Assembly: GCA_934371135.1 (NCBI GenBank)
Contig: CAKRNO010000017.1
Location: 1 to 34,305, forward strand
Length of the DNA stretch: 34,305 nt
Source of the DNA: an uncultured Eubacteriales bacterium
GTDB taxonomy: Bacteria > Bacillota > Clostridia > Oscillospirales > CAG-272
Direction of reading: 5' to 3'
The notes under the pieces: generated by a model
The model's input: only the letters and a program-made list of their open reading frames with translations
Database searches by the model: none
Told to the model about the DNA's origin: nothing
Shown: positions 16,201-24,543 of the stretch, piece after piece
Numbering within the stretch: position 1 is the stretch's first letter
How the letters are laid out: the number at the start of each line of letters is the position of its first letter
Program-made: the position numbers and the translations under genes

Positions 16201-17820
16201 ATGATTACAATCGAAACCGTATCGGCGCTGGAAAAGGTTTTGCCGCGCGCCGCTGCCCGTTTGCCCGAGTCGGGCGGCGTATGCCTCTCGGGTGCCATGC
16301 ACGCCTTTCAGGTCATTGTGCGCACGGACAGACCCGTGCGGCGCTGCCGCCTGACGGCGGAAAGCCCCGTCCCCGTTTCGCTGACTGCCGAAACCTATAC
16401 GACCACGTTTTTCACCGACAATGCCTGGCATGACGATTATGTCATCGGGGCGGGGGAAGCCGTTTTCCCGGACGCGCTCCTGCCGTATGCGGCCGAGGAG
16501 TTTTCGCTCGCCGCAGGGGTGAACCATACTTTCTGGGTGAAGATCCCCGCCGGTACCCCCGTCGGCTCCCACGAGTTTGTATTCCGGGCGGAGAACCCGG
16601 AAAAAGCGGGAGATACCTGTGAATGCCGTTATACGCTGACCATCCTTGACGGCATGCCCGACGGGAGCGACCTCATCGTCACCAAGTGGATTCACAGCGA
16701 CTGCATCGCCGAGGCGTGCGGCGTCGCACCGTTTGACGAGGCGTTTTATACGGCGTTCGGGAACTATGTCCGCGCCGCCGCCGAAAGCGGGCAGACCATG
16801 GCGTACATACCGATGTTCACGCCACCGCTCGATACCGCCGTCGGTACGGAGCGCCTGACCGTCCAGAGCGTCGGCGTGACCGAGGCGGGCGACGGGTATC
16901 GCTTCGACTTCACGCGGTTTGAACGGCTCATCGACATCTGCCGTGCTGCGGGCATCCGTTATTTTGAGCTGTCGCACCTGTTCACACAGTGGGGGGCGGA
17001 GAAGTGCCCCAAGATTATGGTGACACGCCCCGACGGGTCGGAATACCGCCGCTTCGGCTGGGATACCGCGTCCGACGGCGACGACTATACGGCGTTCCTC
17101 AAAGCTTTTCTGCCGGCGCTCGCCGACCATGTGCGTGACCTCGGCATTTTCGACGTAACCTATCTGCACCTGTCCGATGAGCCGTCGGGCAGCCACCTCG
17201 ACCGGTACGTCCGTCTTTATGAAACCGTGAAATGTTACGCCGGCGGATTGCCGGTCATGGACGCACTCAGTGACTTCGCCTTTGCGGAGAGGGGCGCCCC
17301 TGATCTGCCCGTGGTGGAGGTGGGGCATGAGACGCCGTTTGTCGAGCATCAGGTGCCGTTTCTGCTGTACTACGCCTGCAATAACGACCGGGACAACCAG
17401 CCCAATATCTTCATGAGCTTCCCGCACCTGCGTGTGCGCGTCCTCGGGATTATGCTGTACCTCACGGGCGCAAAAGGGTTTTTGCACTGGGGCTTCAATT
17501 TTTATCATACGGCACTGTCGCTTCGTCACATTGACCCGTACCGCTCCTGTGACGGCGGGGAGACGTTCCCGGCGGGCGACCCCTTCGTCGTGTACCCCGA
17601 CGGCGGGCTGGGCGTCTACAGCTCGGTCAGACAGGAGATCTTCACGCTCGCGATGCAGGATCACCGCCTGCTCATGACCGCCGAGCGGCTGTTCGGGCGT
17701 GCGTGGGTACTTTCGCTCCTGCACCGCCACGGCTTCCGCACCATCACCGATTATACCCATGCGGAGAGCGATTTTGACGCGCTGCTGCTTGAACTGATTA
17801 CCGCGATCGGGAAGAAATAA
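16201..17820 (+). CDS. GH123-like (DUF4091) glycoside hydrolase
   Basis: The 539-residue protein has an N-terminal beta-sandwich (about 1-150) and a C-terminal TIM-barrel domain of the DUF4091/GH123 catalytic type. The pattern YLHLSDEPSG places the adjacent Asp-Glu pair at D326-E327, as in characterised GH123 beta-N-acetylgalactosaminidases, where Asp positions the N-acetyl group and Glu is the acid/base. Barrel-core residues such as YFELSHLFTQWG and GFLHWGFNFY fit the family. No signal peptide is present, so the enzyme is probably cytoplasmic. The first gene of an operon with a GH109-like enzyme and a NahK-like kinase, it likely releases beta-linked GalNAc. Many DUF4091 proteins are uncharacterised, so the substrate is inferred. 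The ribosome binding site GAGGAAAG precedes ATG 16201. Confidence 0.82.
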   Translation: MITIETVSALEKVLPRAAARLPESGGVCLSGAMHAFQVIVRTDRPVRRCRLTAESPVPVSLTAETYTTTFFTDNAWHDDYVIGAGEAVFPDALLPYAAEEFSLAAGVNHTFWVKIPAGTPVGSHEFVFRAENPEKAGDTCECRYTLTILDGMPDGSDLIVTKWIHSDCIAEACGVAPFDEAFYTAFGNYVRAAAESGQTMAYIPMFTPPLDTAVGTERLTVQSVGVTEAGDGYRFDFTRFERLIDICRAAGIRYFELSHLFTQWGAEKCPKIMVTRPDGSEYRRFGWDTASDGDDYTAFLKAFLPALADHVRDLGIFDVTYLHLSDEPSGSHLDRYVRLYETVKCYAGGLPVMDALSDFAFAERGAPDLPVVEVGHETPFVEHQVPFLLYYACNNDRDNQPNIFMSFPHLRVRVLGIMLYLTGAKGFLHWGFNFYHTALSLRHIDPYRSCDGGETFPAGDPFVVYPDGGLGVYSSVRQEIFTLAMQDHRLLMTAERLFGRAWVLSLLHRHGFRTITDYTHAESDFDALLLELITAIGKK

Positions 17821-17834
17821 GGAAGATAAAAACA

Positions 17835-19064
17835 ATGGACAAAGTCAGAATCGGCATGGTAGGACTCGGACAGCGGGGCAGTGTGCTCCTGCGCACGCTC
17901 CTCGCGATCGATGCGGCGGAGATCGCCGCGGTGTGTGACACCTATGAGGATCGCCGCCTCGCGGCGGTTGAAGCCGTCAAAGAAAAACGCACGCGGTCAC
18001 CGCGCGCTTATGAAAACTACCGGGATCTGCTGGAGGATCCTGCGGTCGATCTCGTATTCATCTGCTCCTCCTGGGAGGTGCACATCCGGCAGGCGATCGA
18101 GAGTATGCGGGCGGGGAAGGTGACGGCGGTCGAGGTCGGCGGCGCCTATACGCTCGATGAGTGTTGGGAGCTGGTCGATGCCTATGAGGAGACGGGCACC
18201 CCTATCATGATGCTGGAAAACTGCTGCTATGACCGCTTCGAGCTGTTGTCCACGGCGCTCGTGCGCCGGGGGATGCTCGGCGAGATCGTGCATTGCCACG
18301 GTGCATACAGCCACGATCTCCGGGAGGAAATTCTCGGCGGGAACGTCCATCGGCATTATCGCCTGCGAAACTATCTGACCCGTAACTGCGAGAACTATCC
18401 GACGCATGAGCTCGGCCCGATCGCGCGGCTCCTCGGGATCAATCGGGGCAATCGCATGACCCGCCTCGTTTCGATGGCGAGCAAGGCGCGCGGGCTGGAA
18501 GCGTTTGAAATGTCGGACAAGAACCCCGATCGGTCGCTTATCGGTACGAAATTTGCCCAGGGTGATATTGTCAGCACGATGATTGCCTGCGAGGGCGGTG
18601 AGACGATCACGCTCACGCTCGATACCACCCTGCCGAAATACTATTCCCGCGAGTTTACGGTGCGCGGGACCAAGGGACTGACCTGCCAGGAAGCCAATAT
18701 GGTGCTCATTGAGGGAGTGCACACGGATATGCACGATACCTCTGTTACCTCCGAGACGCTGCGTAAATATCTCGATAATGCAGACGGGTATGCCTCCTGT
18801 TTGCCGGACTTCTGGCGGAACATCACGGACGAGGAGCGCGCGCTCGGACACGGCGGGATGGATTACTATATGTGCTCCGAACTTATTCGCTGTGTGCGGG
18901 AGGGCAGAAAAATGCCGATCGACGTCTATGATGCCGCGGCGTGGGCGTCCATCACGCCGCTGTCCGAAATTTCGATCCGCACGGGTGAGGCGGTGGAGAT
19001 CCCGGACTTTACACGCGGCAAGTACCGCGAAAGACCCATGGAGGACGTGGTGCCGCTGGTGTGA
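17835..19064 (+). CDS. GH109-like Gfo/Idh/MocA family enzyme
   Basis: The 409-residue protein has an N-terminal Rossmann domain with GLGQRG (10-15) for NAD and a C-terminal Gfo/Idh/MocA domain. Several blocks match GH109 alpha-N-acetylgalactosaminidases more closely than simple dehydrogenases: MLENCCYDRFE (E128), GAYSHDLR, YPTHELGPIA (Y188, H191) and INRGNRMTRLVSMAS. GH109 enzymes use a tightly held NAD for transient oxidation at C3 and cleave alpha-GalNAc links. No Tat or Sec signal peptide is present. It sits 14 nt after the GH123-like gene and is followed by an anomeric sugar kinase, which supports GalNAc. Glycosidase versus plain oxidoreductase activity remains unproven. Confidence 0.78.
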   Translation: MDKVRIGMVGLGQRGSVLLRTLLAIDAAEIAAVCDTYEDRRLAAVEAVKEKRTRSPRAYENYRDLLEDPAVDLVFICSSWEVHIRQAIESMRAGKVTAVEVGGAYTLDECWELVDAYEETGTPIMMLENCCYDRFELLSTALVRRGMLGEIVHCHGAYSHDLREEILGGNVHRHYRLRNYLTRNCENYPTHELGPIARLLGINRGNRMTRLVSMASKARGLEAFEMSDKNPDRSLIGTKFAQGDIVSTMIACEGGETITLTLDTTLPKYYSREFTVRGTKGLTCQEANMVLIEGVHTDMHDTSVTSETLRKYLDNADGYASCLPDFWRNITDEERALGHGGMDYYMCSELIRCVREGRKMPIDVYDAAAWASITPLSEISIRTGEAVEIPDFTRGKYRERPMEDVVPLV

Positions 19065-19103
19065 CACATGACTCCCTACACAAAATTTAAAGAGAATAAC
19101 CGA

Positions 19104-19115
19104 CCGACCGGTCGG
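19104..19115. repeat. 12-bp perfect palindrome before the kinase start
   Basis: CCGACC and GGTCGG form an uninterrupted palindrome that touches the GGGGAGAG ribosome binding site of the kinase gene. It may pair in the mRNA or bind protein; no function is known. Confidence 0.4.
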
Positions 19116-19127
19116 GGAGAGAACAAA

Positions 19128-20252
19128 ATGACAGAGAACGACGCATTTTTCAGCGAACTAGTGTCCCATTTTGCCATAGACGGGGCGTATGTCTCCTGCG
19201 TCCGTTACGGCGCGGGGCATATCAACGACACCTTTTGCCTGACGGTGGAGAGGGAGGGGCGGCAGACCCGCTATATCCTCCAGCGCATCAATCACCGTCT
19301 GTTCAAAAACGTCGGGGAGCTCATGCACAATATCGAACTCGTGACGGCGTTCTGTCGTGAGAGCGTACTCGCCCGCGGCGGCGACCCCTCGCGCGAGTGC
19401 CTGCAGATTGTGCCGGCAAAGACGGGAGAGAGCTACTATTTTGACGGCACGGACTATTTCCGCGTCTATGTGTTCATCGAGGGGGCGACGACCTATCAGT
19501 CGGTGCGCGCACCCCGGGACTTCTACGAGAGCGCGGTGGCGTTCGGTCGCTTTGCCTCGCTCCTCGCAAAGTTCGACGCGTCGCAGCTCTATGAGGTCCT
19601 GCCCGATTTTCATAACACCCGCGTGCGGTACCGGAACTTTCTCGCCGCCGTGGAGGCAGACGTCTGCGGGCGGGCACATGAGGTAGAGCGGGAGATTACA
19701 TGGGTAAAAGAGCATTCCTCTCTGTGCGGGAAGATCGTCGACAGAATTGAGAGCGGGGAAATACCGCTCCGCGTGACGCACAACGATACCAAGCTCAATA
19801 ACGTCATGCTGGACGATCAGACGGGGGAGGGGCTCGCGGTCATTGACCTCGATACGGTCATGCCGGGGTCGCTGTGCTACGACTTCGGCGACAGTATCCG
19901 CTTCGGCTGTAACTCCGGCGCGGAGGACGAGCCCGACCTCACCCGCGTGCATTTCCGCTTTGATCTCTACGAGACCTATCTCGCCGGGTACCTCTCCGCC
20001 GTCGGCGACGGCATCACGGAGACGGAGCGGCGGTATCTCGCGATGGGCGCGATCCTGATGACCTACGAATGCGGGATGCGGTTCCTGACCGATTACCTGG
20101 AGGGGGACGTGTACTTCCGCACGACGCGCCCGGGGCAGAACCTCGACCGCGCGCATACGCAGTTCCGCATGGTTGACGAGATGCTCGCGGTATACGACCG
20201 TATGCTTGCCTCGGCGACGAAACCCTTTCACGGCAAGCCCCGCCGCCGGTGA
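19128..20252 (+). CDS. NahK-like N-acetylhexosamine 1-kinase
   Basis: The 374-residue protein belongs to the choline/aminoglycoside kinase-like superfamily. The lid/nucleotide loop is YGAGHINDTF (27-36). The catalytic loop is THNDTKLNNVMLD with D220 and N225, and the metal-binding segment is VIDLDTVMPGS with D240 and D242. DFGDSIRFG follows. These blocks match N-acetylhexosamine 1-kinases, which phosphorylate GlcNAc or GalNAc at the anomeric carbon. I chose ATG 19128, which has GGGGAGAG 6 nt upstream. An ATG at 19068 in frame has no ribosome binding site. As the third gene of the operon it would trap the GalNAc released by the two glycosidases. No partner uridylyltransferase is encoded nearby. 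Aminoglycoside resistance is unlikely given the motif match and context. Confidence 0.85.
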   Translation: MTENDAFFSELVSHFAIDGAYVSCVRYGAGHINDTFCLTVEREGRQTRYILQRINHRLFKNVGELMHNIELVTAFCRESVLARGGDPSRECLQIVPAKTGESYYFDGTDYFRVYVFIEGATTYQSVRAPRDFYESAVAFGRFASLLAKFDASQLYEVLPDFHNTRVRYRNFLAAVEADVCGRAHEVEREITWVKEHSSLCGKIVDRIESGEIPLRVTHNDTKLNNVMLDDQTGEGLAVIDLDTVMPGSLCYDFGDSIRFGCNSGAEDEPDLTRVHFRFDLYETYLAGYLSAVGDGITETERRYLAMGAILMTYECGMRFLTDYLEGDVYFRTTRPGQNLDRAHTQFRMVDEMLAVYDRMLASATKPFHGKPRRR

Positions 20253-20601
20253 GTGGCGGTCACCGCCGATGCAGAGGTACCGGCAGGCACCGTACGGACA
20301 TCCGCACGGAATACGGGCGCGCGCGATATATTGAAATTAATAGGAAAGAAGCTGCCCGGCGTGCCGGGCGGCGGAATATCACGGGGAGAAGATAGTTTGC
20401 ATAATCTGAATTGAAAACTTGCGAATTTCAACCAAATCTGTGCGAAAAATCCAGTTAATTCACGGAAAAATAACTGAAAAATAGAAAAAGTTGCAAAAAC
20501 ACTTGACAGACGCGCCATAATAGGGTACAATCTCACTAATCATTGAACGACCGCACGGTTGTTTGTGGATAATCTTTTTTCAGATGAAATGGGAGGTTAT
20601 T
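20253..20601 (+). other. 349-nt gap with dyads and the Opp promoter
   Basis: A GCCCGG-CGTG-CCGGGC hairpin (20354-20369, no T-tract) may end the upstream operon. An AT-rich stretch then carries two dyads: TTGAAA-N9-TTTCAA (20411-20431) and CAGTTA-N13-TAACTG (20452-20476). Both lie upstream of the Opp promoter and could be regulatory sites. No gene is seen here. Confidence 0.5.
20503..20531 (+). promoter_or_regulatory. Promoter of the enlarged Opp operon
   Basis: TTGACA (20503-20508) and TACAAT (20526-20531) are 17 nt apart. The first gene starts 70 nt downstream with a GGGAGG ribosome binding site. Confidence 0.88.
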
Positions 20602-23406
20602 ATGAAACGCACTCTTATCAGGATCCTTGTGCTGGTCATGGCGCTTGCGATGGTTCTGCCGATGGCGTTCGCCTGTGGGAAGAACGACAAGCCCGACAAC
20701 GGCACAAACCCCGGCGGTGACACGACAAAGCGTGGTTACCAGGATGATGGTAAGACTTATTCGTACAGAATGGGTCCCTCCGATATCCCCAACTCATGGA
20801 ATGTGCATACATACCAGTCCAATTCCAGTACGTACGTGCTGGACTACACGTCGGACTCTCTCTATGTGTTTGAGTACAATGATGACTTCACCGGTTACAA
20901 GATCGTTCCGTCCATGGCGTCGGGTGACCCCGTCGATGTGACGGCACAGTACGTCGGTAAGTACGGTGTGCAGGAGGGTGAGACCGGTAAGGTCTACAAG
21001 ATCCCGCTCAAGACCAATCTGAAGTACGATAACGGCGTGGCGATTACGGCAGCATCCTTCGTGGCGTCCATGAAGCTGCTCCTTGATCCGAAAGCCGCCA
21101 ACTACCGTGCGGACAACGTTTACCAGTCCGGCGAGCTCAAAATCTATAATGCCGAAAACTATGTGAAGCAGAACTCGTATGCGCTCAACGAATTCGTTTC
21201 TGCGGCGATGGGCGACGATGAATACGTGGATCCTGCCAAGTTCACCACCGGCGAGAACGGTATTCTCCAGTACGAAGGCAAGGACATCGTCCTTGACCTG
21301 AACAGCACCGGTAACTGGGGCAGCGCAGGCTTCCTGAAATACGCCAACGCTTATCTCAAAGACATGATGGTCACGAATGAGGACGGCACGCGGGTCGTTC
21401 TTGTGGATGCCGAGACGGGTGAGCAGGTCGCGTGGAGAACGACCAAGAAGGTCGGTGAGGGCGAAGATGCGAAATACCTGTTCTATGACCTTGAAGGGCA
21501 AGAGATTGAGGTCGGTCTGAACGAGGATAAGACTGCCTATGTCTGGGGCGAAAAGACCCTCGACTTCAAGTATGAGTATCGGGATTGCGTGAAAGCACTG
21601 ATTGCCGCTGCCGATGCTCAATCGTGGGTCAAACTGACTGCCGCCACCCTGAAGAACCTGCAGGATGCCGTCGCCATGCTCCAGGGCTATGAGAATGTGG
21701 AAGCGTATGCGGCGAAGGTCGGCGACTATGCCTACATTGAATTCGAGGAGATGGTGTTCTTCGGTCAGATGCTCGGCTCGCTCGATTATGACGGCAACGT
21801 CGGTTTCTTCGCAGATGCAGACGGTAACCTCGTGATCGCGCTGAAAAACGCGATGCAGGATAACTTCTTCTTCCGTTATGAACTTTGCTCCAGCTTCTTC
21901 CTTGTATATGCGCCGCTGTATGAGCAGCTGATTAAGATGGACGGTGGTGTCTACACCAACTCCTACGGCACCGACGTGGATAAGTTCGTCGGCTTCGGTC
22001 CCTACAAGCTGACGGGCTACACCGAGGGCGCCGAGCTCATCCTCGAGAGAAACCTCGAGTGGCACGGCTACACCCCCGAGGATTATATCCCGGGCACCTA
22101 TCAGACCGACCGTATTGTCTATAAGCAGGTCAAAGAGAACAGCACGCGTCTCGAAATGTTCCTGAAGGGCGAGCTGGACAGCTACAGCCTCCAGGCAGAG
22201 GACATGGCGGACTATCAGGGCAGTGACTACACCTATTACCAGGATTCCGAGTCCACTTGGTATCTTGCCATGAACCCGGGTCTCAACAACCTGGAGACCG
22301 TGCAGGCAACGGCAAAGCCGGAGATCACGGGTAACCGCGTCATCAAGACGGTCCTCTCCATTGACGACTTCCGTAAGGCGCTCAGCTACTCGCTCGACCG
22401 CTCGAAGTTCATCCTGACGCTGTCTCCGACGAGCGGCATCGCATCCTCGCTCCTTTCCTCCATGATCGTCGCCGATCCGGACTCCGGCCGTACCTACCGC
22501 TCGCTCGACGAGGCGAAGGACGCGGTCCTCAAGTTCTGGGGGCTCTCGGATCACTGGGGCGAAGGCAAGGAGTATGCGACCCGCGACGAGGCGATCGACT
22601 CCATCACCGGGTATGACCCGAGCGGCGCAAAGACCCTTTTCAACGCCGCATACGATAAGGCTGTCGCAGACGGGCTGATTTCCGCCGAGGCAGTCGCCGA
22701 CGGCAAGTGGGAGGTTCAGATTGTCATCGGTAAACCGTCAGACGCAAACTTCTACACCAAAGGCTTTGAATTCCTGAAGGCTGCCTGGACCGAGGCTGTG
22801 AAGGGCACGAAGTTCGAGGGTCATGTGACCTTTGTGCAGAGCCAGACGCTCGGCTCCACCACCTTCGGCAACTACCTGCGCAACGGTCAGGTCGATATCC
22901 TGTACGGTGTCGGGTACGGCGGCTCCATGTTCAACCCCTATTCCATGATGGATTGCTTCACCGGCTCCCTCCAGTACGACCTCTTCACGGATAAGTCGAA
23001 AATCACGATGGATGTCGAGCTCGATGGTAAGACGCTCCGCGCCAGCCTCTATGACTGGGTTAGCGAGTGCCTGCAGGGCAATGAGATTGAGGCACGCGTA
23101 GTCGATGCCGAGGGCAACACCACGACCGAGGTCGTGAAGCTCTCTGCGGGCTCCAGCGACCCGACCTCCAGGCGTATCACCATCCTCGCGGCTGCCGAGG
23201 GCAAGATTCTCGCGCTTGCCAACATCTTCCCGCTGATGACCGACGCGTCCGCTTCTCTGCGTTGCATGAGAGTGAACTACAAAACCGAGGATTACATCGT
23301 CGGTATGGGTCGCGGCGGTGTCGAGTGGTTCACCTACGCGCTGGACGATGCTGAATTTGCCGCCTATGTGGCAAAGCAGCCCGGCGGGGTTCTGAACTAC
23401 AAATAA
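20602..23406 (+). CDS. Very large family 5 substrate-binding lipoprotein (OppA-like)
   Basis: The 934-residue protein has a lipoprotein signal peptide with lipobox AFAC (Cys25) and a Gly/Asn/Asp linker, then an extracellular family 5 solute-binding fold. Family blocks include YDNGVAITAASFVASMKLLLD, KFVGFGPYKL and DDFRKALSYSLDRSKFI. Ordinary OppA proteins have about 550 residues. The excess lies mainly between the DPKAANYRAD block (near residue 170) and the YTNSYGT block (near 450). It should capture peptides, or possibly oligosaccharides, for the permease encoded downstream. ATG 20602 was chosen over 20563 for its GGGAGG site and the intact signal peptide. Codon use near this gene appears to favour T-ending codons more than its neighbours, as in a highly expressed gene. 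Confidence 0.88.
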   Translation: MKRTLIRILVLVMALAMVLPMAFACGKNDKPDNGTNPGGDTTKRGYQDDGKTYSYRMGPSDIPNSWNVHTYQSNSSTYVLDYTSDSLYVFEYNDDFTGYKIVPSMASGDPVDVTAQYVGKYGVQEGETGKVYKIPLKTNLKYDNGVAITAASFVASMKLLLDPKAANYRADNVYQSGELKIYNAENYVKQNSYALNEFVSAAMGDDEYVDPAKFTTGENGILQYEGKDIVLDLNSTGNWGSAGFLKYANAYLKDMMVTNEDGTRVVLVDAETGEQVAWRTTKKVGEGEDAKYLFYDLEGQEIEVGLNEDKTAYVWGEKTLDFKYEYRDCVKALIAAADAQSWVKLTAATLKNLQDAVAMLQGYENVEAYAAKVGDYAYIEFEEMVFFGQMLGSLDYDGNVGFFADADGNLVIALKNAMQDNFFFRYELCSSFFLVYAPLYEQLIKMDGGVYTNSYGTDVDKFVGFGPYKLTGYTEGAELILERNLEWHGYTPEDYIPGTYQTDRIVYKQVKENSTRLEMFLKGELDSYSLQAEDMADYQGSDYTYYQDSESTWYLAMNPGLNNLETVQATAKPEITGNRVIKTVLSIDDFRKALSYSLDRSKFILTLSPTSGIASSLLSSMIVADPDSGRTYRSLDEAKDAVLKFWGLSDHWGEGKEYATRDEAIDSITGYDPSGAKTLFNAAYDKAVADGLISAEAVADGKWEVQIVIGKPSDANFYTKGFEFLKAAWTEAVKGTKFEGHVTFVQSQTLGSTTFGNYLRNGQVDILYGVGYGGSMFNPYSMMDCFTGSLQYDLFTDKSKITMDVELDGKTLRASLYDWVSECLQGNEIEARVVDAEGNTTTEVVKLSAGSSDPTSRRITILAAAEGKILALANIFPLMTDASASLRCMRVNYKTEDYIVGMGRGGVEWFTYALDDAEFAAYVAKQPGGVLNYK

Positions 23407-23429
23407 TTTTTCCGCTCCCTGGCGGATGA

Positions 23430-23470
23430 GACAGATAAGTAGCGGGAGAAACACCTGCTACTTATTTGTC
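23430..23470 (+). other. Intercistronic stem-loop between binding protein and permease
   Basis: Arms 23430-23443 and 23457-23470 form a 14-bp stem (one G-U pair) with a 13-nt loop. No run of T follows. It is well placed to protect the 3' end of the binding-protein mRNA or to act as a partial terminator, giving more binding protein than channel. Confidence 0.65.
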
Positions 23471-23580
23471 CGTATTTTGACTGTATAGTTTTGGGGGCTC
23501 CCCGCGACAAACGGCGCCCCGACTATTCCCGGAAGCACAGGGGGGTAGCCTCTTTCGGTGTGCTTCAGAAGGAGAACGGC

Positions 23581-24543
23581 GTGTATTATTTGCAATATGT
23601 ACTCAAGCGGATCCTGCTCATGCTGCTGACCTTCTCCATCATTGTGGTCATTTGCTTTGTGCTCGTCAAGCTGCTGCCGAACCAACCGGCGGAGCAGTTC
23701 GGCAAGGATATGGAGCTGATCATGATGCGTAGAGAAATGCTCGGGTATGACAAACCGATTGTCGAGCAGTTTTTCCGCTTTGTCAAGCAGGCGTTCAAGG
23801 GGAACTTCGGCGTCGGCGAGACCTATAAAACCGGCAACGACGTCTGGCAGGTGTTTACCAGCCGGCTGCCCTTCACCATCGTACTGAACGTCGCCACAAT
23901 GATTTTTTCAGTCCCCCTCGGGCTCCTGCTCGGCATTTTTGCCGCGCTGAAAAAGAACAAGTGGCAGGACCATGTCATCTCCACGGGCATCATGATTTTC
24001 GTGTCGGTTCCGTCCTTTATCTACGCGTTTTTGGTGCAATACATTCTCTACTTCAAGCTCGGCTGGACAGGCGCCATTGCCGAGGTGACCAAAGGTGCGT
24101 GGAGCTGGATGTATATTAAATCCATCATCCCGGCGATTCTGTCGATGTCCTTCATGACGATCGCGGGGTTTGCGCGCTATACGCGCGCGGAGCTCACCGA
24201 GGTGCTGACGAGCGATTTCATGCTCCTCGCCAGGACCAAGGGGCTGACGCGCTCACAGGCGACGGTCCGCCACGCAATGCGGAACGCGATGGTGCCGATC
24301 TTCCCCATGATCCTCGGAGAATTTCTCTCCATCATGAGCGGTTCGCTGATTATTGAGCAGATATTCACGATCCCCGGCGTCGGGGAGCTGTATATCGGGG
24401 CGATCAATGCACAGCCTGCCCCCGATTACAACTTCTTCATGCTGCTGACCGTGTTCTATACCTTCCTCGGCCTTGCCGCAGGCATCGTGATCGATCTCAG
24501 CTACGGGATCATTGATCCGCGTATCAGAATGGGGGCGAAGTGA
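23581..24543 (+). CDS. Opp/Dpp-type ABC permease (OppB-like)
   Basis: The 320-residue permease has the normal OppB/DppB size. The first helix (about 11-30) is followed by an extracytoplasmic loop containing LGYDKPIVEQFFRFVKQ and FKGNFG, then five more helices. The EAA coupling loop starts near D212 (FMLLARTKGLTRSQATVRHA). The C-terminal block IIDPRIRMG is typical. GTG 23581 is the likely start because AAGGAG lies 6 nt upstream; the frame extends to 23491 without homology. With the OppC-like protein it forms the membrane channel. Unlike the other four subunits it is not enlarged. Confidence 0.9.
   Translation: MYYLQYVLKRILLMLLTFSIIVVICFVLVKLLPNQPAEQFGKDMELIMMRREMLGYDKPIVEQFFRFVKQAFKGNFGVGETYKTGNDVWQVFTSRLPFTIVLNVATMIFSVPLGLLLGIFAALKKNKWQDHVISTGIMIFVSVPSFIYAFLVQYILYFKLGWTGAIAEVTKGAWSWMYIKSIIPAILSMSFMTIAGFARYTRAELTEVLTSDFMLLARTKGLTRSQATVRHAMRNAMVPIFPMILGEFLSIMSGSLIIEQIFTIPGVGELYIGAINAQPAPDYNFFMLLTVFYTFLGLAAGIVIDLSYGIIDPRIRMGAK

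Noticed and set aside
15880..17835. A 651-residue minus-strand open frame opposite the GH123-like gene
   Set aside because: No family motif is seen, and the plus strand has a promoter, ribosome binding site and catalytic motif.
20794..22554. A 586-residue minus-strand open frame opposite the binding protein
   Set aside because: It is a shadow of a lipoprotein gene with signal peptide and ribosome binding site.
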